From: JABWCQ01 sp964530625
GTDB taxonomy: Bacteria; Electryoneota; RPQS01
DNA: 64,000 nt
Assembly (NCBI GenBank): GCA_964530625.1
Contig: CAZHAK010000004.1
Location: forward strand, 1-64,000
Direction: 5' to 3'
The position numbers were made by a program, and so were the translations under genes. This document shows, one piece after another, positions 33,855 to 42,029 of this stretch. The notes beneath the pieces are model-generated. The model saw only the letters and a program-made list of their open reading frames with translations, was not told the origin of the DNA and did no database searches. Numbering within the stretch: the stretch's first letter is position 1; every line of letters begins with the position of its first letter.

Positions 33855-34196
33855 TTACGGCTTGTCAGGTGGCACTAATCTGTTCAATTGATTAATCAAT
33901 TCAGGTATTGAAATAGTTGCGGCGGTCCAGACTTGCTCGAGTTTTATCAAGTCATAACCGTGTACCATACGGTGCCGCATACTAATAATGGTGGTCCACT
34001 TAATCTCGGGATGGTTGTTCCGATATTCTTTGGAGATATGGTTTGCCGCTTCACCGATATTACCGATCTGAAGTATCACCGAGTCATGTTTCTCGCGGTT
34101 CTATGAAAACTGCTCGTACGTGACGCCGCTAACCGATTGTTGCACACGCCGAGCGGAAATCAACATTGATACCAGATGACTTTCGTCACGTGGCAT
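33855..34196 (-). pseudogene. HepT-like ribonuclease toxin with in-frame amber codon
   Basis: An ATG at 34196 overlaps the end of the nucleotidyltransferase gene and reads MPRDESHLVSMLISARRVQQ...TYEQFS, a normal HepT start. Codon 32 is TAG (34101-34103). The same frame then continues as ILQIGNIGEAANHI and RHRMVHGYDLI, the family's RxxxxHxY active-site motif, to the stop at 33855. Total length would be 113 residues, as expected. Either the toxin is inactivated by a nonsense mutation or only a 74-residue fragment from GTG 34079 is made. HepT cleaves RNA and is neutralised by its MNT partner. Confidence 0.8.
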
Positions 34197-34506
34197 AAAA
34201 CGTCCTTGTGCCAGAAAGAATACTGCGGCGCATAATGTAGTTCTCGCTGCGCTCCACCGCCGGCCGTGTCACGATATCCACGTTGCGTCCGATTATTGCC
34301 GCAAGCTCATCTTCAACATCTACCATTTCAAACAGACCTACATTTGCTTCCGGAGCAAACTTCACCATTACGTCCACGTCGCTATCCGGTCGAAAGTCAT
34401 TCGTCAAAACGGACCCAAACAGAGAAAACTCGACAATCTTCCACTTCTTGCAGAAGACTTCGATTTTTTCCATGTCCAGTGTTATGCGGGGAGTTAGGTC
34501 GGTCAT
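34186..34506 (-). CDS. MNT-type minimal nucleotidyltransferase (MntA-like antitoxin)
   Basis: 106 residues from ATG 34506. The open frame extends upstream to 34788, but that part is the shadow of the uridine kinase gene. The nucleotidyltransferase motif is FSLFGSVLTNDFRPDSDVDVMV (GS-x(n)-DxD), and the third carboxylate lies in NVDIVT. MntA proteins AMPylate the HepT toxin on its active-site Tyr. Its 3' end overlaps the HepT reading frame by 11 bases, the usual arrangement. Here the toxin carries a stop codon while the antitoxin looks intact. Confidence 0.88.
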   Translation of the reverse strand: MTDLTPRITLDMEKIEVFCKKWKIVEFSLFGSVLTNDFRPDSDVDVMVKFAPEANVGLFEMVDVEDELAAIIGRNVDIVTRPAVERSENYIMRRSILSGTRTFYAT

Positions 34507-34565
34507 TTCTTGATTCTGTTTCAGATTCCGGCCGAGTTGCGCAGACTTAACCCGTCTCGGCGGCG

Positions 34566-35174
34566 TTAGGCCAGCGTCGCAATTTGCTCCGCCACTCTCC
34601 CCACCGCTCCCTGCATCTCTTCCCCGTGCCGAATCACGATATCCGCATAAGCCTTGGACGGCTCTACGAACTGCTGGTGCATCGGTTCTACTTGGGTCGT
34701 GAATTGGCGGATGACTTCGGGTTCCGTGCGGTCGCGGAGGGCGACGTCGCGCTCGATTCTTCTTTGCAAGCGGACTTCGGGCGGGCATTCGACGAAAACT
34801 TTCAGCGACATCCGCGCGCGCAAGTCAGCTTCATGCAAAACCATGATGCCGTCCAGCAGAATTATCTCGCGAGACTGGACTCGTGTACCCTGTGGTTTGC
34901 GGAGGTGCGTGCAGTAATCGTATTCGGGAATTTCAATCGCCTTGCCCGTGAGCAAGCTGTCCAGATGCAGGCACAGCAACTCCGACTCGAACGCGGCCGG
35001 ATGATCGAAATTATTCAGCGCACGCTGTTCGAGCGACTGGCCGGTAAGTTCCTTGTAGTAGCTGTCCTGCAATAGCCAATACGCCCGATCCGGTCCGAGT
35101 GCGTGGACAAGGCCGTGCGCCAAAGTAGACTTGCCGCTGGCTGAGCCGCCGGCGATGCCGATAAGAATGGGCAT
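34566..35174 (-). CDS. udk: Uridine/cytidine kinase
   Basis: 202 residues from ATG 35174, chosen because the P-loop follows at once (MPILIGIAGGSASGKSTLA). Other signatures: LLQDSYYKEL, NNFDHPAAFESELL, the nucleoside-binding EYDYCTHLRKP and EIILLDGIMVLHEADL. It phosphorylates uridine and cytidine with ATP or GTP. It fits the salvage theme of tdk, the CNT transporter and the phosphorylase nearby. Confidence 0.94.
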   Translation of the reverse strand: MPILIGIAGGSASGKSTLAHGLVHALGPDRAYWLLQDSYYKELTGQSLEQRALNNFDHPAAFESELLCLHLDSLLTGKAIEIPEYDYCTHLRKPQGTRVQSREIILLDGIMVLHEADLRARMSLKVFVECPPEVRLQRRIERDVALRDRTEPEVIRQFTTQVEPMHQQFVEPSKAYADIVIRHGEEMQGAVGRVAEQIATLA

Positions 35175-35280
35175 GCAAAAAGGGTAAGGGGCATCCGCAG
35201 CGGGTGCCGCCGCGATCATAAGCTAATCTACGGAGCTTAGGCCGAAGTCGCAATAAGAAAATGAAGGAGAGAGGGAGAGG

Positions 35281-35913
35281 TTACTTCAGAAGCTGCATCC
35301 GGCGGATACCGGATTGGCCCGAGGAGAGGCGATAGGAGAGAAAATAGGCCCCGCTGGCCCAGCTTGAGCCGTCGGCTATCCAGCGATGGGTGCCTGTGGA
35401 TAAGCCAGCATTGTGGAGCAGAGTGACGCTGCGGCCCAAAACATCAAATATCTCGAGTCTCAGGTGCGCGGCCTCCGGCAATTCCAAAGAAATCGAAGTC
35501 ACCGGATTGAAGGGATTGGGTGCCAACGTAAGTCGCGGCTCGAGCCTCTGCGAGGCTGTCTGTGGAGCCATTTCAACCGGCGGCGGCTCCAACAGGATCT
35601 GTAAGGGCTGGGTTGCTTTGTGCGTGAACGAAAAAGAGTGAGCCGCCCCGCCCTGCTCCCAGCGGACCGCATAGCCATCATGAAGCTGATTCTTTGGCAA
35701 CAAGATAGGCTCTGTGACCGCACACTCAGAGCGAACGTCATTGCGGTCCCGCAGAGCGTATTCCCGTTGCCAGACGCCATATTCCGAGCTGACTACAACA
35801 CTGCCCGGAGGCTGCGTAGTACCCCCCCCGGACGGCAGAAATCCAATCTGGACCCATTGCCCGGTCGCGAGCAAGGGCCAAAATGTTAGTGTTATCCAAA
35901 CCAGCCGACTCAT
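35281..35913 (-). CDS. Short secreted protein with C-terminal sorting domain
   Basis: 210 residues. Signal peptide at 1-18 (MSRLVWITLTFWPLLATG). A short beta-rich domain of about 100 residues precedes the type IX sorting domain (TLAPNPFNPVTSISLELP, LEIFDVLGRSVTLL, YFLSYRLSSG) and the terminal MQLLK. It is the smallest sorting-domain protein in the window and the last gene of the selenoprotein-containing run. Function unknown. Confidence 0.8.
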   Translation of the reverse strand: MSRLVWITLTFWPLLATGQWVQIGFLPSGGGTTQPPGSVVVSSEYGVWQREYALRDRNDVRSECAVTEPILLPKNQLHDGYAVRWEQGGAAHSFSFTHKATQPLQILLEPPPVEMAPQTASQRLEPRLTLAPNPFNPVTSISLELPEAAHLRLEIFDVLGRSVTLLHNAGLSTGTHRWIADGSSWASGAYFLSYRLSSGQSGIRRMQLLK

Positions 35914-36009
35914 CCGCGCGGTCCCCTGTGTTCAGATGCGAGAAAGGTTCGCCCGACCTGAACAATCGAACGAACCTCCGCGAAACTACTCAAAACGGGA
36001 AAATAGCCG

Positions 36010-36657
36010 CTATTTCGTAGGTCGTGGCTGGGACGGTCCAAACGTCCAATTGATCTCTTGTGGGCCGGCATAGTTGCGCGACGAGAGTCGCACCAGTCCC
36101 CCGCCCTGGTCACCAATGGTCGATACATATTCATTTGTGTCCTGATAAAATGGCGCCTTTGCTGGGTCACCACCCTCCCATAAACGCAAATAATATACCC
36201 CGTCGTCAACAAACGGAATAAAGAACTTAACTGAACCAAAAAGACCCGTTTTACCTTCCATTTTTGGCGGATATTCATGACCCGCCAAATAGAAACTGTT
36301 AAAATTGCCCCAGCCCAACGAGTCGTCTCCGCCCGGACTGCCATCCTTGTTAGGCGGGTCTTGGACACCGTTTCCGCCGTCTATAATCAGTTGAATCAAG
36401 CCACCGTGGTCATGCGGCTCCTTTTTGCTGTTCATAACGGGCTTGTCCGTATACATCAGAACCAGCATATTAAACGGATTTCCCATCTCAACGTCGCGCG
36501 TGGGGTTCTCTTCAATGTCCAGATATACTTCCCGGCCTTTCACTATGTCCCGCGCCAAAGCCGAAGCCGCCAGCAGGGTTCCCAAGGCTATCAAGCCTGC
36601 AAATCGCAACAGATGGTTTCGCATATCCAGCATCGCTATGTTGTCCTTTTTCATCAT
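36010..36657 (-). CDS. Secreted protein of unknown function next to the selenoproteins
   Basis: 215 residues; signal peptide about 1-35 ending ALA. The mature part is beta-rich, with many Gly/Asp (DGGNGVQDPPNKDGSPGGDDS) and a segment FIPFVDDGVYYLRLWEGGD that resembles the FYLRIYEPDN and YYIIVECGN segments of the secreted proteins at 38851 and 39725. It has no Cys and no sorting domain. The start is 3 bases after the stop of the selenoprotein-like gene, so it is probably co-translated with it. Confidence 0.75.
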   Translation of the reverse strand: MMKKDNIAMLDMRNHLLRFAGLIALGTLLAASALARDIVKGREVYLDIEENPTRDVEMGNPFNMLVLMYTDKPVMNSKKEPHDHGGLIQLIIDGGNGVQDPPNKDGSPGGDDSLGWGNFNSFYLAGHEYPPKMEGKTGLFGSVKFFIPFVDDGVYYLRLWEGGDPAKAPFYQDTNEYVSTIGDQGGGLVRLSSRNYAGPQEINWTFGPSQPRPTK

Positions 36658-36660
36658 GAT

Positions 36661-37596
36661 CTATTTTCGTGCTTTGATTCCTGAGCGTGCTATCTGCTGT
36701 TCGTAAGTCGAATCGGCGGGAATCTTCACGTCCAAAGTCTCACGCACAACATCCACACCCGCCGAATCATCGCGCTCGACTTTCATCTGTAAGTAATCGC
36801 CGTAATAGCCTTTGGCTCCGCAGGGAGCGAGAACAGTCTGGCCGTAAGTCGCCATTCTGAATACTTTCTGGCTCGACGTCACAATCAAATCTATGTACGG
36901 ATAGGCCATCGACAGGGACTCAGCTTCTTCCGGAGTGAAATCGCCGATCACTGTAATATGGTCCGAGCGCTTGTTTAGCTTGCGCATAAGCTTTTGCATC
37001 TCAAACGGCGACTTCACGCGCAATGCCAACGAATCCGGTGAGCCTAACAGCGCCCGCTCAGATATCAGCCCCACTACGGCCATGCGCACTCCTGCGCGTT
37101 CGTACCAGTGATAGGGTTCAAAGAGCGGTTTCTTCGAGCGGCGGCCCATGAAGAGATTAGCCGCGATGATCGGCATCCCGTTATCCCGCGCGGTAATCCA
37201 GGTTTCTATCGGATTGCCCAGCTCTACTTCGCCGAGCGTAATCGCATCATAGCGCTCGCGCTCATAAAACGTGAATAGAATATCCCGGCGCTGAGTTGCC
37301 TCAGCGTCATTTGCAATGGTCGCGAAGTTTCCGGCATCCACCAATATCGTGGGAACGGAATCGATGCGACTATTCTCTATAAAGGTAGCCCGCCGGGCCA
37401 ACCCGCCTTTACGCGAGCCTCACCCGCAGGGTTCGACGTGCCCTTTGAACTGGCCCGAAAAAATCACTCTCGCCTGTGCGTCCTTCGCAACCTTTTTGCT
37501 GGCCGCCAGCAATTGCGAGAAACTTAAGACAAAAACGACCAATACGAACGCGGTTAAAGCGTGCAGCGAACGGTTGCTACGATGGCTATTTATCAT
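36661..37596 (-). CDS. Predicted selenoprotein A: secreted 5'-nucleotidase/metallophosphatase-like protein with in-frame TGA (Sec 59)
   Basis: One reading frame of 312 codons runs from ATG 37596 to the stop at 36661, interrupted only by TGA at 37420-37422 (codon 59). Residues about 10-32 form a signal anchor. Across the TGA it reads EPCGU then GSRKGGLARRATF. Relatives in the UshA-like secreted family have, as I recall, PCGC and GGLARR in the same places, so TGA replaces the second Cys. Downstream the conserved family sequence continues (TILVDAGNF, DAITLGEVELGN, VVGLISE), which would be odd after a true stop. A SECIS-like hairpin follows the TGA. A second APCG motif lies near residue 265. Paralogue of the gene at 37681. 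Without recoding only 58 residues would be made. Confidence 0.8.
37380..37411 (-). promoter_or_regulatory. SECIS-like hairpin of selenoprotein A
   Basis: Starting 9 bases after the TGA: lower stem TAAAGG/CCTTTA, a 5-base 5' bulge ending in U (CGGGT), upper stem TGGCCC/GGGCTA and triloop GGC. The loop starts 26 bases after the TGA. Bacterial SECIS elements lie inside the coding region just after the UGA, with a small loop that has G early in it; this fits. Confidence 0.7.
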
Positions 37597-37635
37597 GGAA
37601 AGTACGCGAGAGAGGCCAAAGATTATCTGCAAATG

Positions 37636-37663
37636 AAGAGAGCGGCATCACCGCCGCTCTCTT
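37636..37663 (-). terminator. Hairpin between the two selenoprotein genes
   Basis: A perfect 11-bp stem, AAGAGAGCGGC with GCCGCTCTCTT, and a 6-base loop lie 18 bases after the stop of selenoprotein B. The T-tract is poor (TTCATTTGC), so it may attenuate rather than fully stop transcription into the next gene, or stabilise the 3' end. Confidence 0.55.
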
Positions 37664-37680
37664 GAATCTGTGCGATTCGA

Positions 37681-38739
37681 TTAACCGTGATCGTGCCCTT
37701 CGTGGCCGGGCTGGGTTGACTTCTTCTGAGTATTCGTCGGAGTATTAGCCGGATTCTCGCCCGGGGCTAACTTGAGTTGCGACGGAGCAGGCGTTTGTGC
37801 CGAACCTCCTTTGCCTTCAAATGCGGCAAGACGTTCACTCCACTGGCCGGGGATATCATAAGATTCCAGCAATGCATCCTTGAAATCCGCGAATCCGACC
37901 GAGTCGCCCCAGGAGGGTTGGAATTCCAAAGTCGCATAGTGGCCGTTGTAGCCCGAAGAGCCTGTGCCCAGCACGCGAGTCTTGCCCATCGTCGTGGCAG
38001 TTTCGCCTGTGCGTAGAGCGCCTGTCGAAATAATCACGGCGATATCCGGATACTTCTGAACCAGCGAATCGAGATCGTCCGTCGGCAATTCGCAAAGCAA
38101 AATGACCGCGTCCGTCTTGCGGATCAGTTCGGGTAAATATTTCGCTGCCGCAGCCTGAGTGGACGTGACTCGCATGTAGTTCGTGTCCACAATCGAAGAG
38201 GTCTCGGGGAAGTCTGCATCGCGCAGCAATCCCATCACGCCGACGCGCATGTTGCCGTAGTCTTTGATCACATACGGCTCGAACAACGGCTTCTTGGATT
38301 TTGCATCGATCAGGTTCGCCGACACGTAGCTCGTGCCCCGGGAGGTATCACGCAGCGCTACGAGCGTCTCATAGCCCATCGACACTTCCTGACGCGCGAT
38401 GTTCAGCACGTCATAGTGCAAGTCTTCATAGCTGTTGACCAGAAATTGACACTTGTCCGAACAACCACCCTTAGCGCCCGCCCGGTCGACAAAATTGCCG
38501 GCGTCAACGGTCAGCCAGTTGGCCGTCGGATCTTGATGTCTTTGTACAAAAGTAGCCCACCGGGCCACTCCACCTTTTTTCTGCTTTCAACCGCAAGGGG
38601 CGACGTTGCCCCTGATATTGCCGCTGTACATGACTTGCAGCTTGCCTTCCGCGGGAGCCACGGAGCAACCCGTCAGCACCCAGCCAAAAGCAAACACTGC
38701 GGCCGTCAAAGCGGTCAGCAAAACTGTCAGTTTTCGCAT
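37681..38739 (-). CDS. Predicted selenoprotein B: lipoprotein, 5'-nucleotidase/metallophosphatase-like, with in-frame TGA (Sec 51)
   Basis: One frame of 353 codons from ATG 38739 to 37681, interrupted only by TGA at 38587-38589 (codon 51). The start gives a lipoprotein signal with lipobox VLTGC. Around the TGA it reads APCGU then KQKKGGVARWATF, matching paralogue A position for position. The family sequence continues (WLTVDAGNFVD, KKPLFEPYVIKDYGNMRVGVMGLL). A separate pair of Cys (GGCSDKC) lies about 35 residues downstream. The C-terminus is a Pro/Thr-rich linker ending in GHEGHDHG, a likely metal-binding tail. Relatives, as I recall them, have Cys where the TGA is. The D-x-H metal motif of true metallophosphatases is not evident, so a redox or binding role may be more apt. 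Confidence 0.82.
38548..38578 (-). promoter_or_regulatory. SECIS-like hairpin of selenoprotein B
   Basis: After the TGA: lower stem AAAA/TTTT, a 6-base 5' bulge (GGTGGA), upper 7-bp stem GTGGCCC/GGGCTAC and triloop GGT. The loop again starts exactly 26 bases after the TGA, as in the paralogue, although the lower stem and bulge differ in sequence. Confidence 0.7.
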
Positions 38740-38850
38740 AGTTAAGTTTGAATTTTTTTTGTGAACGATTTTGGCGCGAAAAAACAAGCGCGGAGCATAC
38801 CACTGATACGCATCTGCGCTTGCTGAGGTTCCAAGGCTTTTCAGTCGCAA

Positions 38851-39378
38851 CTACTCGGTTTCGTCAAGAACCGTGCACTGCGGACCCGCTGATCCGCAAA
38901 CCCAGTCCAGATCAGAGAAATAGACTTCCTGAAGTCCTATCACTACCGTAAATACTGTGCTTGTATAAAGAATCGTGATATTATCCGGTTCGTAGATGCG
39001 AAGGTAAAAACGGCCCGTGCTGGGAATGGTGCTTGTGCACGAAAAAGCCGGGTCCGTGCCGAAGTATCCGGTGCCAATACCTAAAAAGATACCATTTACG
39101 GTGAACTCATTGAAATTGACGGCATCGTACGGGGTCACACAATCCGGTGGGTCAACACAAACCATCGGCTGCGGATCATCTAAGTCAGGGCCATCAGAGT
39201 CCACGTCAACAAAAATCTTTACGGGGGTGCCTTCAGGCAGGGGAGTGGCCCCGCCACAAGTCGTCGTCAACGGCGCTGCGGGGGGCGCCGCAACTAAAAT
39301 CGCGTTGAACTGCGCCATCGCCTGCTGGCTTACCAGTATGAGGGCGACTGTCAGTGCATACATTGTCCATCGTTTCAT
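38851..39378 (-). CDS. Secreted protein related to the N-terminal half of the gene at 39725
   Basis: 175 residues. The signal peptide ends AMA (about 22) and the mature protein starts QFNAILVAAPP, like QFNAILYSFTP of the next gene. Shared features include a Cys-containing loop, an Asp/Gly-rich DSDGPDLDDPQP (NDNGPGDDSPVP in the paralogue), VNFNEFTVNG, YFGTDPAFSC and a YLRIYEP strand. It lacks the Cys-rich middle and the sorting domain of the longer paralogue, so it is a one-domain version. It lies 111 bases upstream of the selenoprotein B start. Function unknown. Confidence 0.8.
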   Translation of the reverse strand: MKRWTMYALTVALILVSQQAMAQFNAILVAAPPAAPLTTTCGGATPLPEGTPVKIFVDVDSDGPDLDDPQPMVCVDPPDCVTPYDAVNFNEFTVNGIFLGIGTGYFGTDPAFSCTSTIPSTGRFYLRIYEPDNITILYTSTVFTVVIGLQEVYFSDLDWVCGSAGPQCTVLDETE

Positions 39379-39724
39379 CGTCTGTCTGGTCCTTTCCGTT
39401 TCAACTCATTGTCCTGCCTGATATTTATCAGCTATTCCTCAGCAAAGTTCAGGCCGGACGCGGGAATTTGGCAAAATTGTCGTAAGCCTTAATATACGCT
39501 CAAGATCCAAGAAATGCAACGGTTTTGGGGGGTAACTTGAAATTGCTAATTCTTGATATGCCTTGTTTTACTGCAATTTCAAAATGTTTCCGTTTGCCCG
39601 AAATGACTCCTCGAGCTTTGCATTACAAAGAGCAGCGGGCCTCCCGTGTGGGAGGCCCGCTGACAGTTCTAACCAAAAGACTTGGGACCTTGCGCAAGCG
39701 CATCGGGTCCAGCGTCTACGCTGG
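39379..39724. other. Intergenic region between paralogous secreted-protein genes
   Basis: 346 bases. Apart from the terminator at 39633-39662 and an AT-rich stretch around 39480-39590 that probably carries the promoter for the gene at 38851, I see nothing in it. Confidence 0.5.
39633..39662 (-). terminator. Terminator hairpin after the 449-residue secreted protein gene
   Basis: CAGCGGGCCTCCC and GGGAGGCCCGCTG form a perfect 13-bp stem about 60 bases after the stop at 39725. The U-tract on the minus strand is short (CTCTTTG). Confidence 0.7.
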
Positions 39725-41074
39725 TTACTTAACGAGCAGCATCTTCTTCGTGGCGGTGAACTCGTTGCCGATCTTCACCGTGTAGAAGTACAAACCGCTG
39801 GTCAGGTTCGAGGCGTCAAACGAAATGGTGTGACGACCGCTATTCACCATGCCATTCACCAACGTCGCAACTTCCTGACCCATCGCATTGTAAACCGTCA
39901 GGTTCACGTTATTTTCTGCAACAACGTCAAAAATCAGGTTCGTGCTCGGGTTGAACGGGTTCGGGTAGTTCTGATGCAGAGCGTACTCCGTGATCACTGC
40001 CGCGCCAACCGAAGGCGTGGCTGAAGCAATCGTGCCCAATTCGGTCACGCTGTTGTTGATGTCAATCAGGTTCAGCGTATATTCATACGCCGTGCCGTTG
40101 GCCGCATCCTCGTCCATGAACGTATAGGTTCCGCCGTTCACGCTGTTCGATGCATTGACCGAACCAATCTTCTCAAACGTATGACCCACCATACGACGCA
40201 TCACGTCGTAACGGACCATGTCGCTCTCAGAAGCTGTGCTCCAAAGCACTTCAACCGCATTGTCACGTGCTGCTACGCTGAAGTTCACGTCCACTGCGCC
40301 TTCGATGAACTCGAGGCAGAAGCAGGCGCAACCGTCAGAACCCGGAACAACCACTGTACACCAGCGGCCATCGGGAGTGTAGGTCCAGATACCGTCCCAT
40401 GTGAACACGGCGGGCGGGCAGCTCTCAGCGCAACCCGGAAGACCTTGCTCACAACCCGGAATCAAAATCGCGTGCGGACGTTCGTCAGCAGCCAAGGGGC
40501 CGAGGCAAATCGTCAACGCTGCGCCGGCACACATATGCAAGCACTGATAGTAGGGACCCTGGGCCACAAAGTTACGGCCACCCACGGTCTCGATGTCGAC
40601 TTGAGTCGGCTCATCGCACTGTCCTTGCACCGGTTCGCAGGTCCAGCCTTCGGTCAGGTCATAGTCTGCCAAACCGTCTACCACTGTGAATACGACTGAC
40701 GTCCAGCGCGCATTGCCGCATTCCACGATGATGTAGTAGCGCGACGGCTGCGGAGTGGTGGTAACAATCGTGAACGCCGGGTCAGTGCCGAATGTACCGG
40801 GAACGCCTAAAACTTCTTCACCGTTCATTGGAAACTGATTAAAGTTGGCCTCGGCAAATCCGTCGCCTTGCGGAACCGGACTATCATCACCAGGACCGTT
40901 ATCGTTTTGGTCCCAATAAATCGTACCAAAACACTCCGGTCCAAACGGAGCTCCACTGCCGTCACAGTTCTCGGTCAACGGCGTGAAACTATACAAAATC
41001 GCATTGAACTGCGCATGGCTGACGCTTACTAAAGCGAACATCGCCATCGCTACAAATAACATCTTGATCTTCAT
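39725..41074 (-). CDS. Cys-rich secreted protein with C-terminal sorting domain
   Basis: 449 residues; Shine-Dalgarno AGGAGAAGG before the ATG. Signal peptide 1-21. Domain 1 (22-150) is paralogous to the 175-residue protein at 38851. A Cys-rich middle (about 160-250: CLHMC, CEQGLPGCAESC, GCACFC) is unusual for this window. Residues about 255-350 are a fibronectin-like domain (VDVNFSVAARDNAVEVLWST). The C-terminus is the type IX sorting domain (LHQNYPNPFNPSTNLIFDV, VYNAMGQEVATL, terminal MLLVK). Probably exposed on the cell surface. Position upstream of the selenoprotein pair suggests a shared process, but this is inference. Confidence 0.85.
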   Translation of the reverse strand: MKIKMLFVAMAMFALVSVSHAQFNAILYSFTPLTENCDGSGAPFGPECFGTIYWDQNDNGPGDDSPVPQGDGFAEANFNQFPMNGEEVLGVPGTFGTDPAFTIVTTTPQPSRYYIIVECGNARWTSVVFTVVDGLADYDLTEGWTCEPVQGQCDEPTQVDIETVGGRNFVAQGPYYQCLHMCAGAALTICLGPLAADERPHAILIPGCEQGLPGCAESCPPAVFTWDGIWTYTPDGRWCTVVVPGSDGCACFCLEFIEGAVDVNFSVAARDNAVEVLWSTASESDMVRYDVMRRMVGHTFEKIGSVNASNSVNGGTYTFMDEDAANGTAYEYTLNLIDINNSVTELGTIASATPSVGAAVITEYALHQNYPNPFNPSTNLIFDVVAENNVNLTVYNAMGQEVATLVNGMVNSGRHTISFDASNLTSGLYFYTVKIGNEFTATKKMLLVK

Positions 41075-41135
41075 TTACCTTCTCCTTACTAGGAAATATT
41101 TCAAACAATTCTCAGTACGTAGTACATCCAAAGTC

Positions 41136-42029
41136 TTACTTCGACGAAACGTTCTTTTTGACCGCGCCAGTCTTGACCGAGGAGGTCTTCGCGGCTTCTT
41201 TGCTGGCGTTCACAGGGGCCTTTGTGATGGCAGGAGCCAATGGCGCCGGATTATCAAAACTGGCTGCAGCGCCTGCGGCTACGCCCGTCGCATAGTCATA
41301 CACCCAAGCGCCGTTGCCATGCACACGGTTCTGGATAAAGTAGGCTTGGCCCGGAACAAGCGATGTCAGAGATCCTGACCATGTCGTACCAGCCGCGTTC
41401 ACACGAGCCGCCGCACCGCCGGATTGAGCGATGATTTGGTCGGATGTGGTAAACGAGCCACCCATGAATCCGTCTGCGACAAGCTGGGGACCGACGGTTG
41501 TGGCAATCGCCAAGTTACGCGAGTCACGCCACGAAATCGGGCTGCTTGCCACAACGGCGCCACCAGAAATCGTGATCGTACCATAACCACCGGCATTGTC
41601 GACATCACCTGCCAGAACGAGGGTGCGGTTGGCGCCCGTCTTGTTCTGATAGTAAAATGCACGGCCCGGAATCATGGTTGCACCGGATTCGAGCGAACCC
41701 GTGTAGTTGCCGGCCGGAGCAAGGCGATACGCAAATGCACCACCGTCCTGACGGACAATACGATCTGCCCCCGTGAAGGAACCCGGATTGATCTGGGCAC
41801 CGACGATCGACGACGGACGGGTGGACTCGGTACCGTATGTTGGCACGTTAGCGGTCACAACCCAGAACTTGAACGGAAGACCGAACGGCAAAACCGCTTG
41901 GACACCCGGAGTTCCAGAACCCGTTGAACTCAGCTTTACATAGCCGACATCGTTCGACGGATCTGATTGCTGGGCAAACGCGGTCGCCGCAAACGCCAAG
42001 CATACGATCACAAGCATTACTTTCTTCAT
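41136..42029 (-). CDS. Secreted protein with two internal repeats
   Basis: 297 residues from ATG 42029, with GGAGGATAAG just upstream. Signal peptide MKKVMLVIVCLAFAATAFA. Two repeats of about 90 residues each contain GSFTxxDxIxxQxGGAxxR, then a GSL segment and PGxAxYxQN (for example GSFTGADRIVRQDGGAFAYR and GSFTTSDQIIAQSGGAAARV). The C-terminus is a Lys/Ala/Ser-rich tail. No sorting domain. I do not recognise the family; it may be a structural surface protein. Confidence 0.8.
   Translation of the reverse strand: MKKVMLVIVCLAFAATAFAQQSDPSNDVGYVKLSSTGSGTPGVQAVLPFGLPFKFWVVTANVPTYGTESTRPSSIVGAQINPGSFTGADRIVRQDGGAFAYRLAPAGNYTGSLESGATMIPGRAFYYQNKTGANRTLVLAGDVDNAGGYGTITISGGAVVASSPISWRDSRNLAIATTVGPQLVADGFMGGSFTTSDQIIAQSGGAAARVNAAGTTWSGSLTSLVPGQAYFIQNRVHGNGAWVYDYATGVAAGAAASFDNPAPLAPAITKAPVNASKEAAKTSSVKTGAVKKNVSSK

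Noticed and set aside
34507..34788. N-terminal extension of the MNT nucleotidyltransferase frame
   Set aside because: It is Arg/Pro-rich, overlaps uridine kinase on the same strand, and the family sequence starts near the ATG at 34506.
36661..38739. A variant genetic code with TGA as Trp or Gly
   Set aside because: TGA is a normal terminator for many genes in this window (for example the MNT gene, the ClpX-like gene and the phosphorylase).
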